A DNA stretch of 64,000 bases from Cyanobium sp. NS01 (GCF_014280235.1 NZ_CP047940.1:806001-870000); one strand, 5' to 3'. Shown: positions 52,404 through 61,308, counted from the first letter of the stretch. The notes: a model not told the origin generated them from the letters alone. Program-made: numbers and translations.

Positions 52404-54257
52404 TCACGGGCGCCGCAGCACCTGCTGCGGTCTGCCCGGCTCGATGCCCGCCGCATCAAAGGCTCCCTTGAGCCGCCGGCGCAATTCGCGGGCCACTCCC
52501 CATTGCTTCAAGGGCAGGGTGCGGATCCAGAGCTTGAGCCGCACGCCGCTCTGGTCGAGCCGGTCCACTCCCAGCAAGGAGGGCTGCTCGAGGATCTGCT
52601 CTTGCCAGGCCGGGTCCTCCGCAAGCGCGCAGGCCACCCCTTCCAGCACCGCGCAGGCCTGCTCCAGATCACTATCCCAGGCGATGTCGATCTCGAAGTT
52701 GATCCGCGACCATTCCTTGCTGCGGTTCTCGCTCACCCGGATCATGCCGTTGGGGATGGTGATCACCTCCCCCTGAGCCCCTCGCAGTTGCGTCTGCACC
52801 AGGTTCATTTCCTCCACAAGGCCGCTGTGGCCGTTCACGGCGATCGAATCACCGATGGCAAAGCGGTCTGTGGCCAGGATGCGCACGCCGCCGATCAGGT
52901 CTTCCACCAGGCCGCGGGCCAGAAAGCCCACCGCCACGGCCACGATCCCTGCCCCAGCCAGCACCTCGGGGTTGATCCCGAACAGCAGCACCGTGAAATA
53001 CAGGCCCAGGAGTGTGGTGCCGATCACGATGCCGCCCCGGATCACCCGGGCATTGGTCTCCAGGCGGATCTGGGGGCGCAGGGAATTGGGCTGGGCCATC
53101 TGGGCTTCTTCGGCCCAGCGATTCAGACGCCGCATCACGGCCCAGATCAGCAGCCCTTCCAGCAGGATCACCCCGATCCAGATCAGTGGAATCCCTGCCG
53201 ATTGCTGCAGCAGTGCCATCGCCGCCAGGCGTGTTTCCGGGAAGATGAACAGGGTGATCGTGACCGCCATCACCGCCAGGGCGATGCGTACCACCTGCAG
53301 GATCTTCAGGCGGAAGCGGGAGCGCCGCTGGCGTTGCTCGAGCCCCTGCAGCCTGCGCAGCTGCAGGTCCTGTCCCACCTCAGGCAGCGCCGATTTCAGC
53401 TCCTCCATGGCCTGGGCGCAGCTGTGGCTGATCCGGCGCAGCTGCCCCAGGGCCCGGGTACTGAGCCCAACGCCCAGCGACCCGAGCACCAGGGTGAGCA
53501 GGGCACCGCTCCAGCGGGCCCAGGGGAAGTGCCGATCGAAACTGGCCCCCCAGAGCGCTTCGCTCAGGGTGCGCTCGAAGATCGCCTTCCACTGCTGGGC
53601 GAGGGCCTGGCGGTCCAGCCCGTTGGCGATGCTGTCGGGCCCGGTCAGGGTCACCAGGGTGACCTGCGGCGTGTTCCTGTCTTCGTCAGCGGGGAGATAG
53701 ATCACCGGGCTGCGGTTCTGAACGCCCACCGCCAGCGAGGGGGTGAGTGGATGGCGAGGCTTGCCGCGGCGGTCCAGCCAGAACCCTCCCCCCCGCCGGC
53801 TCGATGGGACCGAACCGGGCTCCACCTGGTTCTCCCGCAGGGAGGCGATCCGCTTCAAGCTGGTCGCCACGGCCGTCGCCCGCGCCTCCACCCGCGCCGC
53901 TGCCGCCGCCGCTCCCCCTTCGGCGTCGCTGGCCAGCACCGCCACTGTGATCTTCGGTTCACCGGGGCCGAGGGGAATGTGGGGATTCACCACCTGGCTG
54001 CACTTCAGCCGGCCGCAGGATCTGGCTCGGTCCAGATCCCACCACTGTTTGCTGGCCAGCGGGGGCGGCCCATCGCCTCTGCTGCTCTCGCCGAGATCCA
54101 GAGCGGCGGTAGCCTCCATGGTCAGGCCTGGCCCCAGGCTGAGGACCGTGGCCAGGCCCATGGCGAAGGCCACCGCTGCGGCTGGCAGGCGACGACGTGT
54201 CAGCTGAAGCAGAGTGTCCAGCATGGTCTGCGGCGTGCGGAAGCGCTGTCGCTCCAT
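52404..54257 (-). CDS. Mechanosensitive ion channel (MscS family), large form
   Basis: 617 residues from the ATG at 54257, which has AGGGGTGACC just upstream. A signal-like N-terminus is followed by a ~200-residue extracytoplasmic region, then several helices and the C-terminal MscS core (VAVGFLARGLVEDLIGGVRI, DRFAIGDSIAVNGHSG, ITIPNGMI). The long N-domain differs from the 286-residue E. coli MscS and is closer to the large cyanobacterial members. It gates to relieve osmotic pressure. It lies between the sulfatase and FGE genes on the opposite strand. Confidence 0.88.
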   Translation of the reverse strand: MERQRFRTPQTMLDTLLQLTRRRLPAAAVAFAMGLATVLSLGPGLTMEATAALDLGESSRGDGPPPLASKQWWDLDRARSCGRLKCSQVVNPHIPLGPGEPKITVAVLASDAEGGAAAAAARVEARATAVATSLKRIASLRENQVEPGSVPSSRRGGGFWLDRRGKPRHPLTPSLAVGVQNRSPVIYLPADEDRNTPQVTLVTLTGPDSIANGLDRQALAQQWKAIFERTLSEALWGASFDRHFPWARWSGALLTLVLGSLGVGLSTRALGQLRRISHSCAQAMEELKSALPEVGQDLQLRRLQGLEQRQRRSRFRLKILQVVRIALAVMAVTITLFIFPETRLAAMALLQQSAGIPLIWIGVILLEGLLIWAVMRRLNRWAEEAQMAQPNSLRPQIRLETNARVIRGGIVIGTTLLGLYFTVLLFGINPEVLAGAGIVAVAVGFLARGLVEDLIGGVRILATDRFAIGDSIAVNGHSGLVEEMNLVQTQLRGAQGEVITIPNGMIRVSENRSKEWSRINFEIDIAWDSDLEQACAVLEGVACALAEDPAWQEQILEQPSLLGVDRLDQSGVRLKLWIRTLPLKQWGVARELRRRLKGAFDAAGIEPGRPQQVLRRP

Positions 54258-54325
54258 GGTCACCCCTGGGGCGTTGCCTTCCGCGGCTCCGGTTCCCACA
54301 CTGCGGGCAGTGCCCCTGCTCCCGC

Positions 54326-55324
54326 TTGGCCCCTTCCACTGCCGACACGCTGCCCGCACCCGCTCCTCAGGGCTCGCCCGGCCGGCCGCCGGCGCGGCAG
54401 ATGGTGTGGATCCCCGCGGGCAGCTTCACCATGGGCTCCGATGCCCATTACCCCGAGGAGGCCCCGGCCCACCGGGTGCAGGTGGAGGGCTTCTGGATTG
54501 ATCGGGCGCCGGTCACCAATGCCCAGTTCCTCAAGTTCGTGAAGGCCACGGGCCACACCACCGAGGCCGAGCGACCCGCCGATCCCGCCGACTACCCCGA
54601 CGCGCTCCCGGAGCTGCTGGCCCCCGCCTCGATCGTGTTCGTGCCGCCTCCGGGCCCGATCAGCACAGGCGATCCCTACCGCTGGTGGCAGTACGTGGCC
54701 GGCGCCAGCTGGCGCCACCCCGAGGGCCCCGGCAGCTCGATCAAGGGCCGCGACCACCACCCGGTGGTACACATCGCCCATGCCGATGCCCTCGCCTACG
54801 CCGCCTGGGCCGGTAAGGCCCTGCCCAGCGAAGCCCAGTGGGAGCGCGCCGCCCGAGGCGGCCAGGAGGGCTGGGAATTCGCCTGGGGCGATGAGCTCCA
54901 CCCCGGTGGACGCCCCATGGCCAACACCTTCCAGGGCGCCTTCCCCCACTACAACAGCCACCTTGACGGCTTTGAGCGCACCTCGCCGGTGGGCTCGTTT
55001 CCGCCCAACGGCTACGGCTTGCTTGACATGATCGGCAACGTGTGGGAGTGGACCGACGACTGGTACGGCGACCATGCCGCCCTGGTGTCGGCCCACAAGG
55101 CCGCGGGCGGTTGCTGCACGATCGAGAATCCCCGCGGCCTGGGCCGTGAGGCCAGCATCGACATCACCTCCCAGCACGGCTCGATTCCCCGCAAGGTGGT
55201 GAAGGGCGGCTCGTTCCTGTGCGCCCCCAGCTACTGCCGCCGCTACCGGCCAGCGGCCCGCATGGCCCAGGGCATCGACACCTCCACCTGTCATCTTGGC
55301 TTCCGGTGCGTGGCAGGGGCCTGA
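54326..55324 (+). CDS. Formylglycine-generating enzyme (SUMF1 family)
   Basis: About 332 residues; the start (TTG at 54326, or ATG at 54401) is uncertain. Opening VWIPAGSFTMGSD, then APVTNAQFLKFVKATGH, LPSEAQWERAARGG and NVWEWTDDWY. The catalytic cysteine pair corresponds to Cys in GGSFLCAPSYCRRYRPAAR, as in human FGE Cys336/Cys341. It converts the Cys of C-x-(A/P)-x-R into formylglycine, so the sulfatase at 50871 is its obvious client. It heads a tight operon with DUF1622, DUF202 and BASS genes (gaps 3, 15 and 5 bases). Confidence 0.9.
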   Translation: MAPSTADTLPAPAPQGSPGRPPARQMVWIPAGSFTMGSDAHYPEEAPAHRVQVEGFWIDRAPVTNAQFLKFVKATGHTTEAERPADPADYPDALPELLAPASIVFVPPPGPISTGDPYRWWQYVAGASWRHPEGPGSSIKGRDHHPVVHIAHADALAYAAWAGKALPSEAQWERAARGGQEGWEFAWGDELHPGGRPMANTFQGAFPHYNSHLDGFERTSPVGSFPPNGYGLLDMIGNVWEWTDDWYGDHAALVSAHKAAGGCCTIENPRGLGREASIDITSQHGSIPRKVVKGGSFLCAPSYCRRYRPAARMAQGIDTSTCHLGFRCVAGA

Positions 55325-55327
55325 GCA

Positions 55328-55765
55328 ATGGAGCAGGCGCTGCTGGAGTCCGCCCTGGAGGGTCTGTCCGGTGGCCTGCGGCTGTTGCTGGAAGGTCTAT
55401 CGGTGGTGACGGTGGCGCTGGGGCTGGCGGTGACCCTGGGCCAGGCCCTGCGCTTGAGGCGCCGAGGGGGCTACCGCCGTCGTCATCCCCGCCCGTTCAA
55501 CAGCCTGCGGCTCACCTTCGGCAGCTGGCTCTCGCTGGCGCTGGAGTTCCAGCTCGCTGCCGACATCGTGGCCACCACCACTGCCCCCTCCAACGAAAAT
55601 CTGATTCAGCTGGCGGTGGTGGCCGTGATCCGCACCTTCCTGAATGTCTTCCTGGCCCGGGAAGTGGAGGCCGAGCAGAAACTAGAAGATGCCCTCTCCA
55701 GCCAGGAGGTTGCATCGGCAAAGGCCATTGGGGGTATCCCCAGCACACCAACCTCTCCGGGTTAA
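55328..55765 (+). CDS. DUF1622 family membrane protein
   Basis: 145 residues with two or three helices. DUF1622 landmarks are RLTFGSWLSLALEFQLAADI and VVAVIRTFLNVFLAREVE. The tail is Ser/Pro-rich. It starts three bases after the FGE gene. The family has no assigned function; conserved acidic and basic residues inside helices suggest a small transporter or a partner subunit. Confidence 0.83.
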   Translation: MEQALLESALEGLSGGLRLLLEGLSVVTVALGLAVTLGQALRLRRRGGYRRRHPRPFNSLRLTFGSWLSLALEFQLAADIVATTTAPSNENLIQLAVVAVIRTFLNVFLAREVEAEQKLEDALSSQEVASAKAIGGIPSTPTSPG

Positions 55766-55780
55766 CGGGCTCCAACCACG

Positions 55781-56167
55781 ATGGGAAACCTCAACAACGA
55801 ACTGGCCAAGGAGCGCAACCGAGCGGCGGCGGAGCGCACGATGATGGCCTGGATTCGTACCTGCCTCTCGCTGATCAGCTTCGGTTTCGGCCTCGACAAG
55901 ATCATCGGGGCGATCAACAGAAGCCGCTTCGAAGGCAGTGGCCATGCCGGCCTGAGTGTGCGGCTGGTGGCGATGGGCTTCGTGCTCACCGGCATCCTGG
56001 CGATGGCCGCTGCCACCCGGCAGCACCTGCACACGCTCAGATTGATTCGACGCGACGACTTCGTGTATGTGGATCAGCGCTCGATCACCACGTTCACGGC
56101 CATTGCCCTCACGATCATCGGCATTGCCGCCTTCGCGCTGTTGGTCACTGGCTCTGTGGCGATCTAA
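55781..56167 (+). CDS. DUF202 (YidH-like) membrane protein
   Basis: 128 residues, three helices. NNELAKERNRAAAERTMMAW and IRTCLSLISFGFGLDK are the conserved cytosolic and helix-1 segments of DUF202. Function unknown in all members that I know. It is 15 bases after DUF1622 and 5 bases before the second BASS gene, so it belongs to the FGE operon. Confidence 0.85.
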   Translation: MGNLNNELAKERNRAAAERTMMAWIRTCLSLISFGFGLDKIIGAINRSRFEGSGHAGLSVRLVAMGFVLTGILAMAAATRQHLHTLRLIRRDDFVYVDQRSITTFTAIALTIIGIAAFALLVTGSVAI

Positions 56168-56172
56168 CTCCC

Positions 56173-57063
56173 ATGCCCCAATCCGCAGGCCTTCTGGTCA
56201 CGGCCACGATCGTGACGCTCATGCTCAGCCTCGGCCTGGGCCTGAAGGACTATCCCTTCGTGCTGCTCAGGGATCGGCCCGGCTTCCTCTGGCGGGTGCT
56301 GCTCGGCACCTGCCTGCTGGTGCCCCTGGCCGGCCTGGCGCTGGTGCTGCTGCCCCTGCAAGCCCTGTTCTCACGGCCGGCCTGGGTGGCCATGGCCCTG
56401 ATGCTGGCCTGCCCCAGCGCTCCACTCATTCTCTTCCGGGTGCGTAGTAGTGGCGGTACCGCAGAGCTGGCGGCACGCCTGCAGATCGCTGCGGCGCTGC
56501 TGGCCACCGTGTCCATTCCGCTGCTGGCCATCGTGTTCAAGGCCAGTGCGGGCCAGAGTGGCTGGCCAGTGAGCGGTTGGGAGGTGAGCCCGATCGCCGT
56601 GGCGGTGCAGGTGCTGAAGGTGCAGGTGCTGCCTGTGATCGCCGGGGTGCTCCTGGCCCAGTGGCGGCCGCTCCTGGCTCAGCGCTGCAGTGCGGTGCTC
56701 GGCAAGCTGGCCACCCTGCTGCTGGCGTTGGTGATGATCGCCCTGCTGGGGCTGAGCGCCCGCCAGCTGCTGCCATTCCTGCAGCAGAACCTCGCTGGCC
56801 TGGCTGCCATGGCTGGCCTCAGCGTGCTCTCCCTGGCGATCGGCTATGGCCTGGCAGGGCGGGATCCCCTGGAGCGGCGCACGGTTGCCCTGGTGAGTGG
56901 CATGCGCAACACGGGCCTGGCGGCGGAACTGGCCTTCACCTATGCGCCACCCGAGGTGCTGCCGGACTTGATTCCGGCCATCCTCAGCTACGTGTTGATC
57001 ACAGTGATCATGTCCACCGTGTTTCTCCGCTGGCAGAAGCGGGACCTGGTCAGGGCCGGCTGA
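56173..57063 (+). CDS. BASS-fold transporter 2
   Basis: 296 residues, about nine helices. MLSLGLGLKDYPFVLLRDRP, ACPSAPLILFRVR and VSGMRNTGLAAELAFTYAPP correspond segment by segment to the BASS-fold protein at 49923, and both end in a similar FLRWQK motif. The two are diverged paralogues flanking the sulfatase, MscS and FGE genes. Last gene of the FGE operon; it converges with the outer-membrane gene six bases away. Confidence 0.75.
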   Translation: MPQSAGLLVTATIVTLMLSLGLGLKDYPFVLLRDRPGFLWRVLLGTCLLVPLAGLALVLLPLQALFSRPAWVAMALMLACPSAPLILFRVRSSGGTAELAARLQIAAALLATVSIPLLAIVFKASAGQSGWPVSGWEVSPIAVAVQVLKVQVLPVIAGVLLAQWRPLLAQRCSAVLGKLATLLLALVMIALLGLSARQLLPFLQQNLAGLAAMAGLSVLSLAIGYGLAGRDPLERRTVALVSGMRNTGLAAELAFTYAPPEVLPDLIPAILSYVLITVIMSTVFLRWQKRDLVRAG

Positions 57064-57069
57064 ACAGAT

Positions 57070-57921
57070 TCAGAAGAAGAACTTCACGCCAGCCTCGATG
57101 CCATTCTGGTAGCTGGTGAATCCACTGGCAGGGGTGTTGCCATTGCCATACTGCAGTCCCAGGTAGCGCCAGGACAGGGTGAGATCGGTGTTGTTTCCCA
57201 CCGCGTAGCCCAGGCCGATCTGGGCATTGCCGGACACATTCTTGGCGCCGCTGAAATCGAAGCCGCCGATATCGGCCCGGGCAAAGGCCCGCAGCTTGGG
57301 CGAGAGGAAATAGGTGCCCTGGATTCCCGCCAGGGGCTGGGCCCAGGTGCGATCAAACGACCGCTCGGCGCCGAGCACAATCTGCTCAGGCCCGTTGCTC
57401 TGCAGTTGGGCCCGTACATCGAGGCCCACATCAATCACCCGCACCCCCATGTACGGGATCAGGCTGAAGCTGCCGGGTTTGGCCACGGCCGATTCGGGGT
57501 CACCGAAGCGATAGCGCACGGCCAGGTCGTAGATCCCCTGGGTTGAGCTGATGTCTGTCTTGGCGGTGATGCGGCCCCGGGGGGTCGTTCTGCCGTTCTG
57601 GGCGCCCAGCTTCACGTAGCTCAGATCCGTGAGCAGGCCCCAGCGGCCCCGCTCCACGCTTCCCCGCACAAAGGTGGCCCAGTCCAGGGCGGAGAGGATG
57701 TCGCCGAGATCGAGATCCACATCGCTCTCGAACCCGTTGATGGTGGTGGTGCCCGTGGTTCTCAGTGGCGTAAAGCCGTAGATCTCGAGGGTGCCCGACC
57801 AGTCGGGAGCCTGTTCTGGTTCAGGGCTGTCGGCCATCTCCTCAGCCCGGGCCGCGCTCACTCCCACCATCGTGGAGGCGACTAAGAGGCCGGCTGCCAG
57901 GCAAAAGGGGATGGGTGCCAT
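57070..57921 (-). CDS. Outer-membrane beta-barrel type protein
   Basis: About 283 residues from the ATG at 57921. Signal peptide (PFCLAAGLLVASTMVGVSAA then RAEE). The rest alternates strands with aromatic ends (ALDWATFVRGSVERGRWGLL, GIYDLAVRYRFGD, NNTDLTLSWRYLGLQY) and ends in VKFFF, whose terminal Phe is typical of barrel proteins. It resembles the OmpW/OmpA-fold barrels of unknown cargo. A GTG at 57942 is an alternative start. Confidence 0.75.
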   Translation of the reverse strand: MAPIPFCLAAGLLVASTMVGVSAARAEEMADSPEPEQAPDWSGTLEIYGFTPLRTTGTTTINGFESDVDLDLGDILSALDWATFVRGSVERGRWGLLTDLSYVKLGAQNGRTTPRGRITAKTDISSTQGIYDLAVRYRFGDPESAVAKPGSFSLIPYMGVRVIDVGLDVRAQLQSNGPEQIVLGAERSFDRTWAQPLAGIQGTYFLSPKLRAFARADIGGFDFSGAKNVSGNAQIGLGYAVGNNTDLTLSWRYLGLQYGNGNTPASGFTSYQNGIEAGVKFFF

Positions 57922-58015
57922 GGCTCTGCAAGGGGCTCGCACGCGAAGTCGATGGCATGGCGCTCCACTGTCTCATCCGCCCTTGGGGCAGGGGCGGGTG
58001 GTCTATTGCAGCTGT

Positions 58016-58042
58016 GCCTGCGGCCACATCGGCCGTCAGGCC
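58016..58042 (-). terminator. Hairpin at the end of cassette copy A
   Basis: On the minus strand GCCTGACGGCC and GGCCGCAGGC can pair (10 bp with one bulged A) around a five-base loop. The structure overlaps the stop codon of the 58036-59028 gene and has no T tract, so a terminator role is only possible. Confidence 0.35.
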
Positions 58043-59028
58043 TCCGCGGAGCCAAAGGCCACCTGGCAGGCCGCATTGAGCAGCTCCGCTTCGGAGGCGT
58101 TGCTGGGGGACTGGCCATCAATGGTGCCGGCCTTGCAATCGGCGCTGATCTGGTAGTCCCCGTCGTCGGCCTTGACCAGGAAGGTCACATCATCGTCATT
58201 GGTGGGCTGAATCGAGCCGTAGTAGAGCTCGTAGTCGGTGTTTGGCACCACGATGACTTCGGTTTTGGTGGATACGGCGTTATCCACGGCTGAATTGATG
58301 ATCGCTGCCGTGGCCAGGGTGGTGATCCCCCAGGTGGCCGCACTGGCGCCCCACCAGCCCCAGCTGGAGCTGTACCGACCGCCATACCATCCATAATTCC
58401 AAGGGCGGGCATAGCCCCAGCCCGGCCGGGCCCAGCCACCCCTGTAGCGATAGCGGCTGTCGTAGCGCCGCCAATTGTTGTTGGCTCGGTTATAGCCCCG
58501 GCGGTAGCCCCTGTTGTAGCCGCGGTCATAGGCTCTGCCGCGGTTGCCAGCGCGGTTGTAGTCACGGCCGCGATGGCCAGTCCGGTTGCTGTTGCGGTTC
58601 ACATTCCGGTTCACATTCCGGGTTGTGTTTCTAGATGCATTGCGGTTGACGTTGCGGTTGGTGTTTCTGTTTGTGGTTCTGTTTCCGTTGCGTTTGCTGT
58701 TGCGTTTGGAGCTGTTTCGGCTGGAGCGGTCCATGGAGGGGCCGCGCTTGCTCTTCGATGACTTGCTCCAGCCGCTCCTGGGCTGCTTGGAGCCGCGGTT
58801 CATCTTTGAACCGGAGTGCTTGAAGCCGGTGTGGCCCCGGGATGAGGCGCGCTTGCGACTGCCTCCATGGCGGCTGCCACCCCGTCGCCCACCACCACCT
58901 TTGCGGGCCAGCAGCTCACTGGAGTCCTGGACCTCGGCTGCTGAGCTGAAGGCCGCCAAGGAGGGTGCGGCCGGCAGGGCCATCACGGCGGCCAGCAGCA
59001 GGCCGAAGGCTGAAAGGGGCCGTTTCAT
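58036..59028 (-). CDS. Secreted disordered Arg/Asn-rich protein, cassette copy A
   Basis: 330 residues. Signal peptide (SAFGLLLAAVMALPAAPSLA). Then a Lys/Arg/Ser/Gly region, a long Asn/Arg/Thr repeat (NRNTNRNVNRNASRNTTRNV), a Tyr/Arg/Gly stretch and the conserved C-terminus: GWARPGWGYARPWN, WGWWGASAATWG, the hydrophobic LATAAIINSAVDNAV, then VVPNTDYELYYG, ADCKAGT and ASEAELLNAACQVA with two cysteines. Paralogue of the 59699 gene. It is coupled to the preceding gene by TGATG. Function unknown; surface or nucleic-acid or polyanion binding is a guess from charge. Confidence 0.75.
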   Translation of the reverse strand: MKRPLSAFGLLLAAVMALPAAPSLAAFSSAAEVQDSSELLARKGGGGRRGGSRHGGSRKRASSRGHTGFKHSGSKMNRGSKQPRSGWSKSSKSKRGPSMDRSSRNSSKRNSKRNGNRTTNRNTNRNVNRNASRNTTRNVNRNVNRNSNRTGHRGRDYNRAGNRGRAYDRGYNRGYRRGYNRANNNWRRYDSRYRYRGGWARPGWGYARPWNYGWYGGRYSSSWGWWGASAATWGITTLATAAIINSAVDNAVSTKTEVIVVPNTDYELYYGSIQPTNDDDVTFLVKADDGDYQISADCKAGTIDGQSPSNASEAELLNAACQVAFGSAEA

Positions 59029-59528
59029 CAGTTCACCTCGGCGCAGGCGGTGTCAAAGCAGCTCAGGTCGACCCGGCCATCGATGCCGAACTTGACCCGC
59101 ACCAGATCCCGCCCTTCGTACAGCGCAGGTTTCTCCTCCACGAGGCTGTTGAGGTAGTTGGGGTTCACCACGCAGAGATCCATCCCGTTGAAGCAGACGG
59201 TGTTGCTGGACAGCAGGGCTCCGGCGGAGGTCAGATAGGTCCACAGGTTGTTGCTTGGATTCCAGAGGCTCATGCGGCTGGGTTCAGCCTCGATCCGGAT
59301 CAGCACCACGCGGTCGCCGATGGTGTGGCGGTAGAGGGTGGTGCCGTCTTGTTCCGTGGCTTCCACCGTGCAGGCCTGGGCTGCCCCCTGCTTGAGGCTG
59401 CACTGGGTCTCGAGCGTGTAGAGCACCTCCGATCGGGCCGGCGCCGGCAGCAGAGCCCAGGTCAGCGCCGTGGCTGCGGTGAGTGCGACGGGAAGCAGCT
59501 GACGGGGGGATGGGACACGAAAAGGCAT
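59028..59528 (-). CDS. Small secreted Cys-containing protein, cassette copy A
   Basis: 166 residues from the internal ATG at 59528; the frame extends to 59567. Signal peptide (LLPVALTAATALTWALLPAP then ARS). The mature chain is beta-rich with conserved cysteines (LETQC, AQACTVEA, NTVCFNGMDLCVVNPNYLNS, LSCFDTAC). Paralogue of the 60757 gene. In both copies it precedes the disordered protein, with the start and stop overlapping, so the products probably act together. Unknown family. Confidence 0.75.
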   Translation of the reverse strand: MPFRVPSPRQLLPVALTAATALTWALLPAPARSEVLYTLETQCSLKQGAAQACTVEATEQDGTTLYRHTIGDRVVLIRIEAEPSRMSLWNPSNNLWTYLTSAGALLSSNTVCFNGMDLCVVNPNYLNSLVEEKPALYEGRDLVRVKFGIDGRVDLSCFDTACAEVN

Positions 59529-59649
59529 GGTGTCGTTACTCCCTGTCCGTGAAGGCCTACTGGTCATCTTCTGCCGTTGGCCGCGCCTGGGAGCTGTGCC
59601 TTAGCAGTTGGCCACATTGGGTGTTGCCGTCCCTGAATGCAGTCGCATG

Positions 59650-59677
59650 AAAAACCTGCCCTCGTTGAGAGGGCAGG
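59650..59677 (-). terminator. Intrinsic terminator of cassette copy B
   Basis: On the minus strand CCTGCCCTC and GAGGGCAGG form a perfect 9-bp stem with a five-base loop, followed directly by TTTTT. It lies 22 bases after the stop of the 59699 gene and so separates the transcription of copy B from copy A. Confidence 0.87.
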
Positions 59678-59698
59678 CGTTGATGGCGGCCGATGACC

Positions 59699-60760
59699 TC
59701 AGACCGACCCGTAGGCCACCTGGCAGGCGGCATTGAGCAGTTCCGCTTCGGAGGCACTGTTGGGGGTGCTGCCGTTGAGGGTGCCGCGGTCGCAGTCGGC
59801 CTGCATCGTGATCGAGTTGTCGCCGCTGATCGCCTCGAACGAGACCGATTGATCACCCACGGGCTCCACGGTGCCGTACAGCAGCCGGTAGTCGCTGTTG
59901 GGCACCACGATGTAGGTGGACTGGTTGCTCACGGCGTTGTCCACGGCGGAGTTGATGATCGCTGCCGTGGCCAGGGTGCTCACCCCCCAGGCCGCCGCAC
60001 TGGCGCCCCACCAGCCCCAGCTGGGACTGGACCAGCCGCCATACCAGCCTGTGTTCCACGGCCGGGCGTAACCCCAGCCGGGCCGGGCCCAACCGGGATG
60101 GCGATCCCAGCGGTCGTTCCAACGGTCGTCGCGCCGGTCCCAGCGGTCCTCGCGGATGTTGTCGCGCCGGTCCCAGCGATCCTCGCGGCGATCATCTTTC
60201 CAGTCGCGCCTGTTTTCCGCCCGGTCGCCCCGTTGATCCCGCCGGTCGTCGCGATTGTCGCGGTTGCGGTCACGATTGCCGTTGCGATCGCGGTTGCCGT
60301 TGCGGTTGCGGTCGTTGCTGGCGGTGGCGCGGTTGCGGTCGCGGTTGTTGTTGCTGGCCTTGCGGTTGGTGCCGGAGCCCTTGCTGCCCTTGGCCTTGGA
60401 GCTCTTGCCGTGGTTCAAGGAAGGGCCGCCGCTGCTCTTGGCCTTCTTGCTCCAGCCACCACTGGGCTTCCTGGAGCCGCGGTTGAGGCTGGAGCCCGAG
60501 GAGCTGAAGCCGCCGTGTCCCTTGGAGGCACGGTGCTTGCTGCCTCCGCTGCGGTGGCCCCCGCTTTTGTGGCCGCCGCTTCTGTGGCCGCCCCCACCTT
60601 TGCGGCCACCACCGCCACCTTTGCGGGCGATCAGCTCGCCACTGGCCCCAGACTCAAGCTGGGCCGGGCTCGGCGAACCGAAGCTGGCTGTTGCCGGCAG
60701 GCTGGGCAGCACCAGGACGCCGGCCAGCAGCAGACCGAAGCCGGAACGTAGGCCTTTCAT
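59699..60760 (-). CDS. Secreted disordered Arg/Asp/Asn-rich protein, cassette copy B
   Basis: 353 residues. Signal peptide (FGLLLAGVLVLPSLPATA). A Gly/Lys/His/Ser-rich stretch, then Asp/Arg/Asn repeats (NRDRNGNRDRNRDNRDDRRD, RWDRRDNIREDRWDRRDDRW) and the same C-terminal block as copy A: GWARPGWGYARPWN, WGWWGASAAAWG, LATAAIINSAVDNAV, VVPNSDYRLLYG, ADCDRGT, ASEAELLNAACQVA. The linkers differ (Asp in B, Asn/Thr in A) while the ends are conserved. It overlaps the upstream gene by four bases (ATGA). A terminator follows at 59650. Confidence 0.75.
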   Translation of the reverse strand: MKGLRSGFGLLLAGVLVLPSLPATASFGSPSPAQLESGASGELIARKGGGGGRKGGGGHRSGGHKSGGHRSGGSKHRASKGHGGFSSSGSSLNRGSRKPSGGWSKKAKSSGGPSLNHGKSSKAKGSKGSGTNRKASNNNRDRNRATASNDRNRNGNRDRNGNRDRNRDNRDDRRDQRGDRAENRRDWKDDRREDRWDRRDNIREDRWDRRDDRWNDRWDRHPGWARPGWGYARPWNTGWYGGWSSPSWGWWGASAAAWGVSTLATAAIINSAVDNAVSNQSTYIVVPNSDYRLLYGTVEPVGDQSVSFEAISGDNSITMQADCDRGTLNGSTPNSASEAELLNAACQVAYGSV

Positions 60761-61308
60761 TCCAGCACCCCCTCACAGCCGTCGTCGTAACAGGTGAGGT
60801 TGACGCGGCCGTCGTCGTCGAACAGCACCACCACGAGGTCACGGCCGGCGGTGGATTGGGGCCGCTCCTCGCGCACGCTGTTGAGGTAGTTGGGGTTCAC
60901 CACGCAGAGATCGCGGTCGTTGAAGCAGATCGTGTTGGTGGAGAAGCGGGCACCGGCGGAGCTGATGTCCACCCAGTCCTGGCTGCCTGGGGCCATCACG
61001 CTCATCGTCAGCGGGTCGTCGGTCACCCGGATCGAGGTGACGTTCTTGCCGATCGTGTGGCGGTAGATGGTGACATCCCCACTGGCTTCATCGACGGCTT
61101 CCACCGTGCAGGGCAGGGGTGCCCCGCCCCGAACGGTGCAGGTGGTCTCGAGCTGGTAATGGAGGGTTTCTTCGGCGGCCCGGGCCGCGGGGCTTCCCAT
61201 TGCGGAGGCCATCGCCCAGGTGGAGGCGACAGCGACCGTGGCCAGGAGCCCGGTGCGGGCCAGGAAGCCCAGGGGGCCGCGGTGCAGACGCGGTGTGCGG
61301 GTGAGCAT
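60757..61308 (-). CDS. Small secreted Cys-containing protein, cassette copy B
   Basis: 183 residues. Signal peptide (LLATVAVASTWAMASAMG, cleavage near ARAAEE). The mature part aligns with the 59028 protein: LETTC, PCTVEAVDE, IYRHTIG, NTICFNDRDLCVVNPNYLNS and LTCYDDGC, with cysteines conserved. It is the first gene of cassette copy B and is read divergently from the Crp-type regulator, so the 61309-61495 region should hold both promoters. Confidence 0.75.
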   Translation of the reverse strand: MLTRTPRLHRGPLGFLARTGLLATVAVASTWAMASAMGSPAARAAEETLHYQLETTCTVRGGAPLPCTVEAVDEASGDVTIYRHTIGKNVTSIRVTDDPLTMSVMAPGSQDWVDISSAGARFSTNTICFNDRDLCVVNPNYLNSVREERPQSTAGRDLVVVLFDDDGRVNLTCYDDGCEGVLE

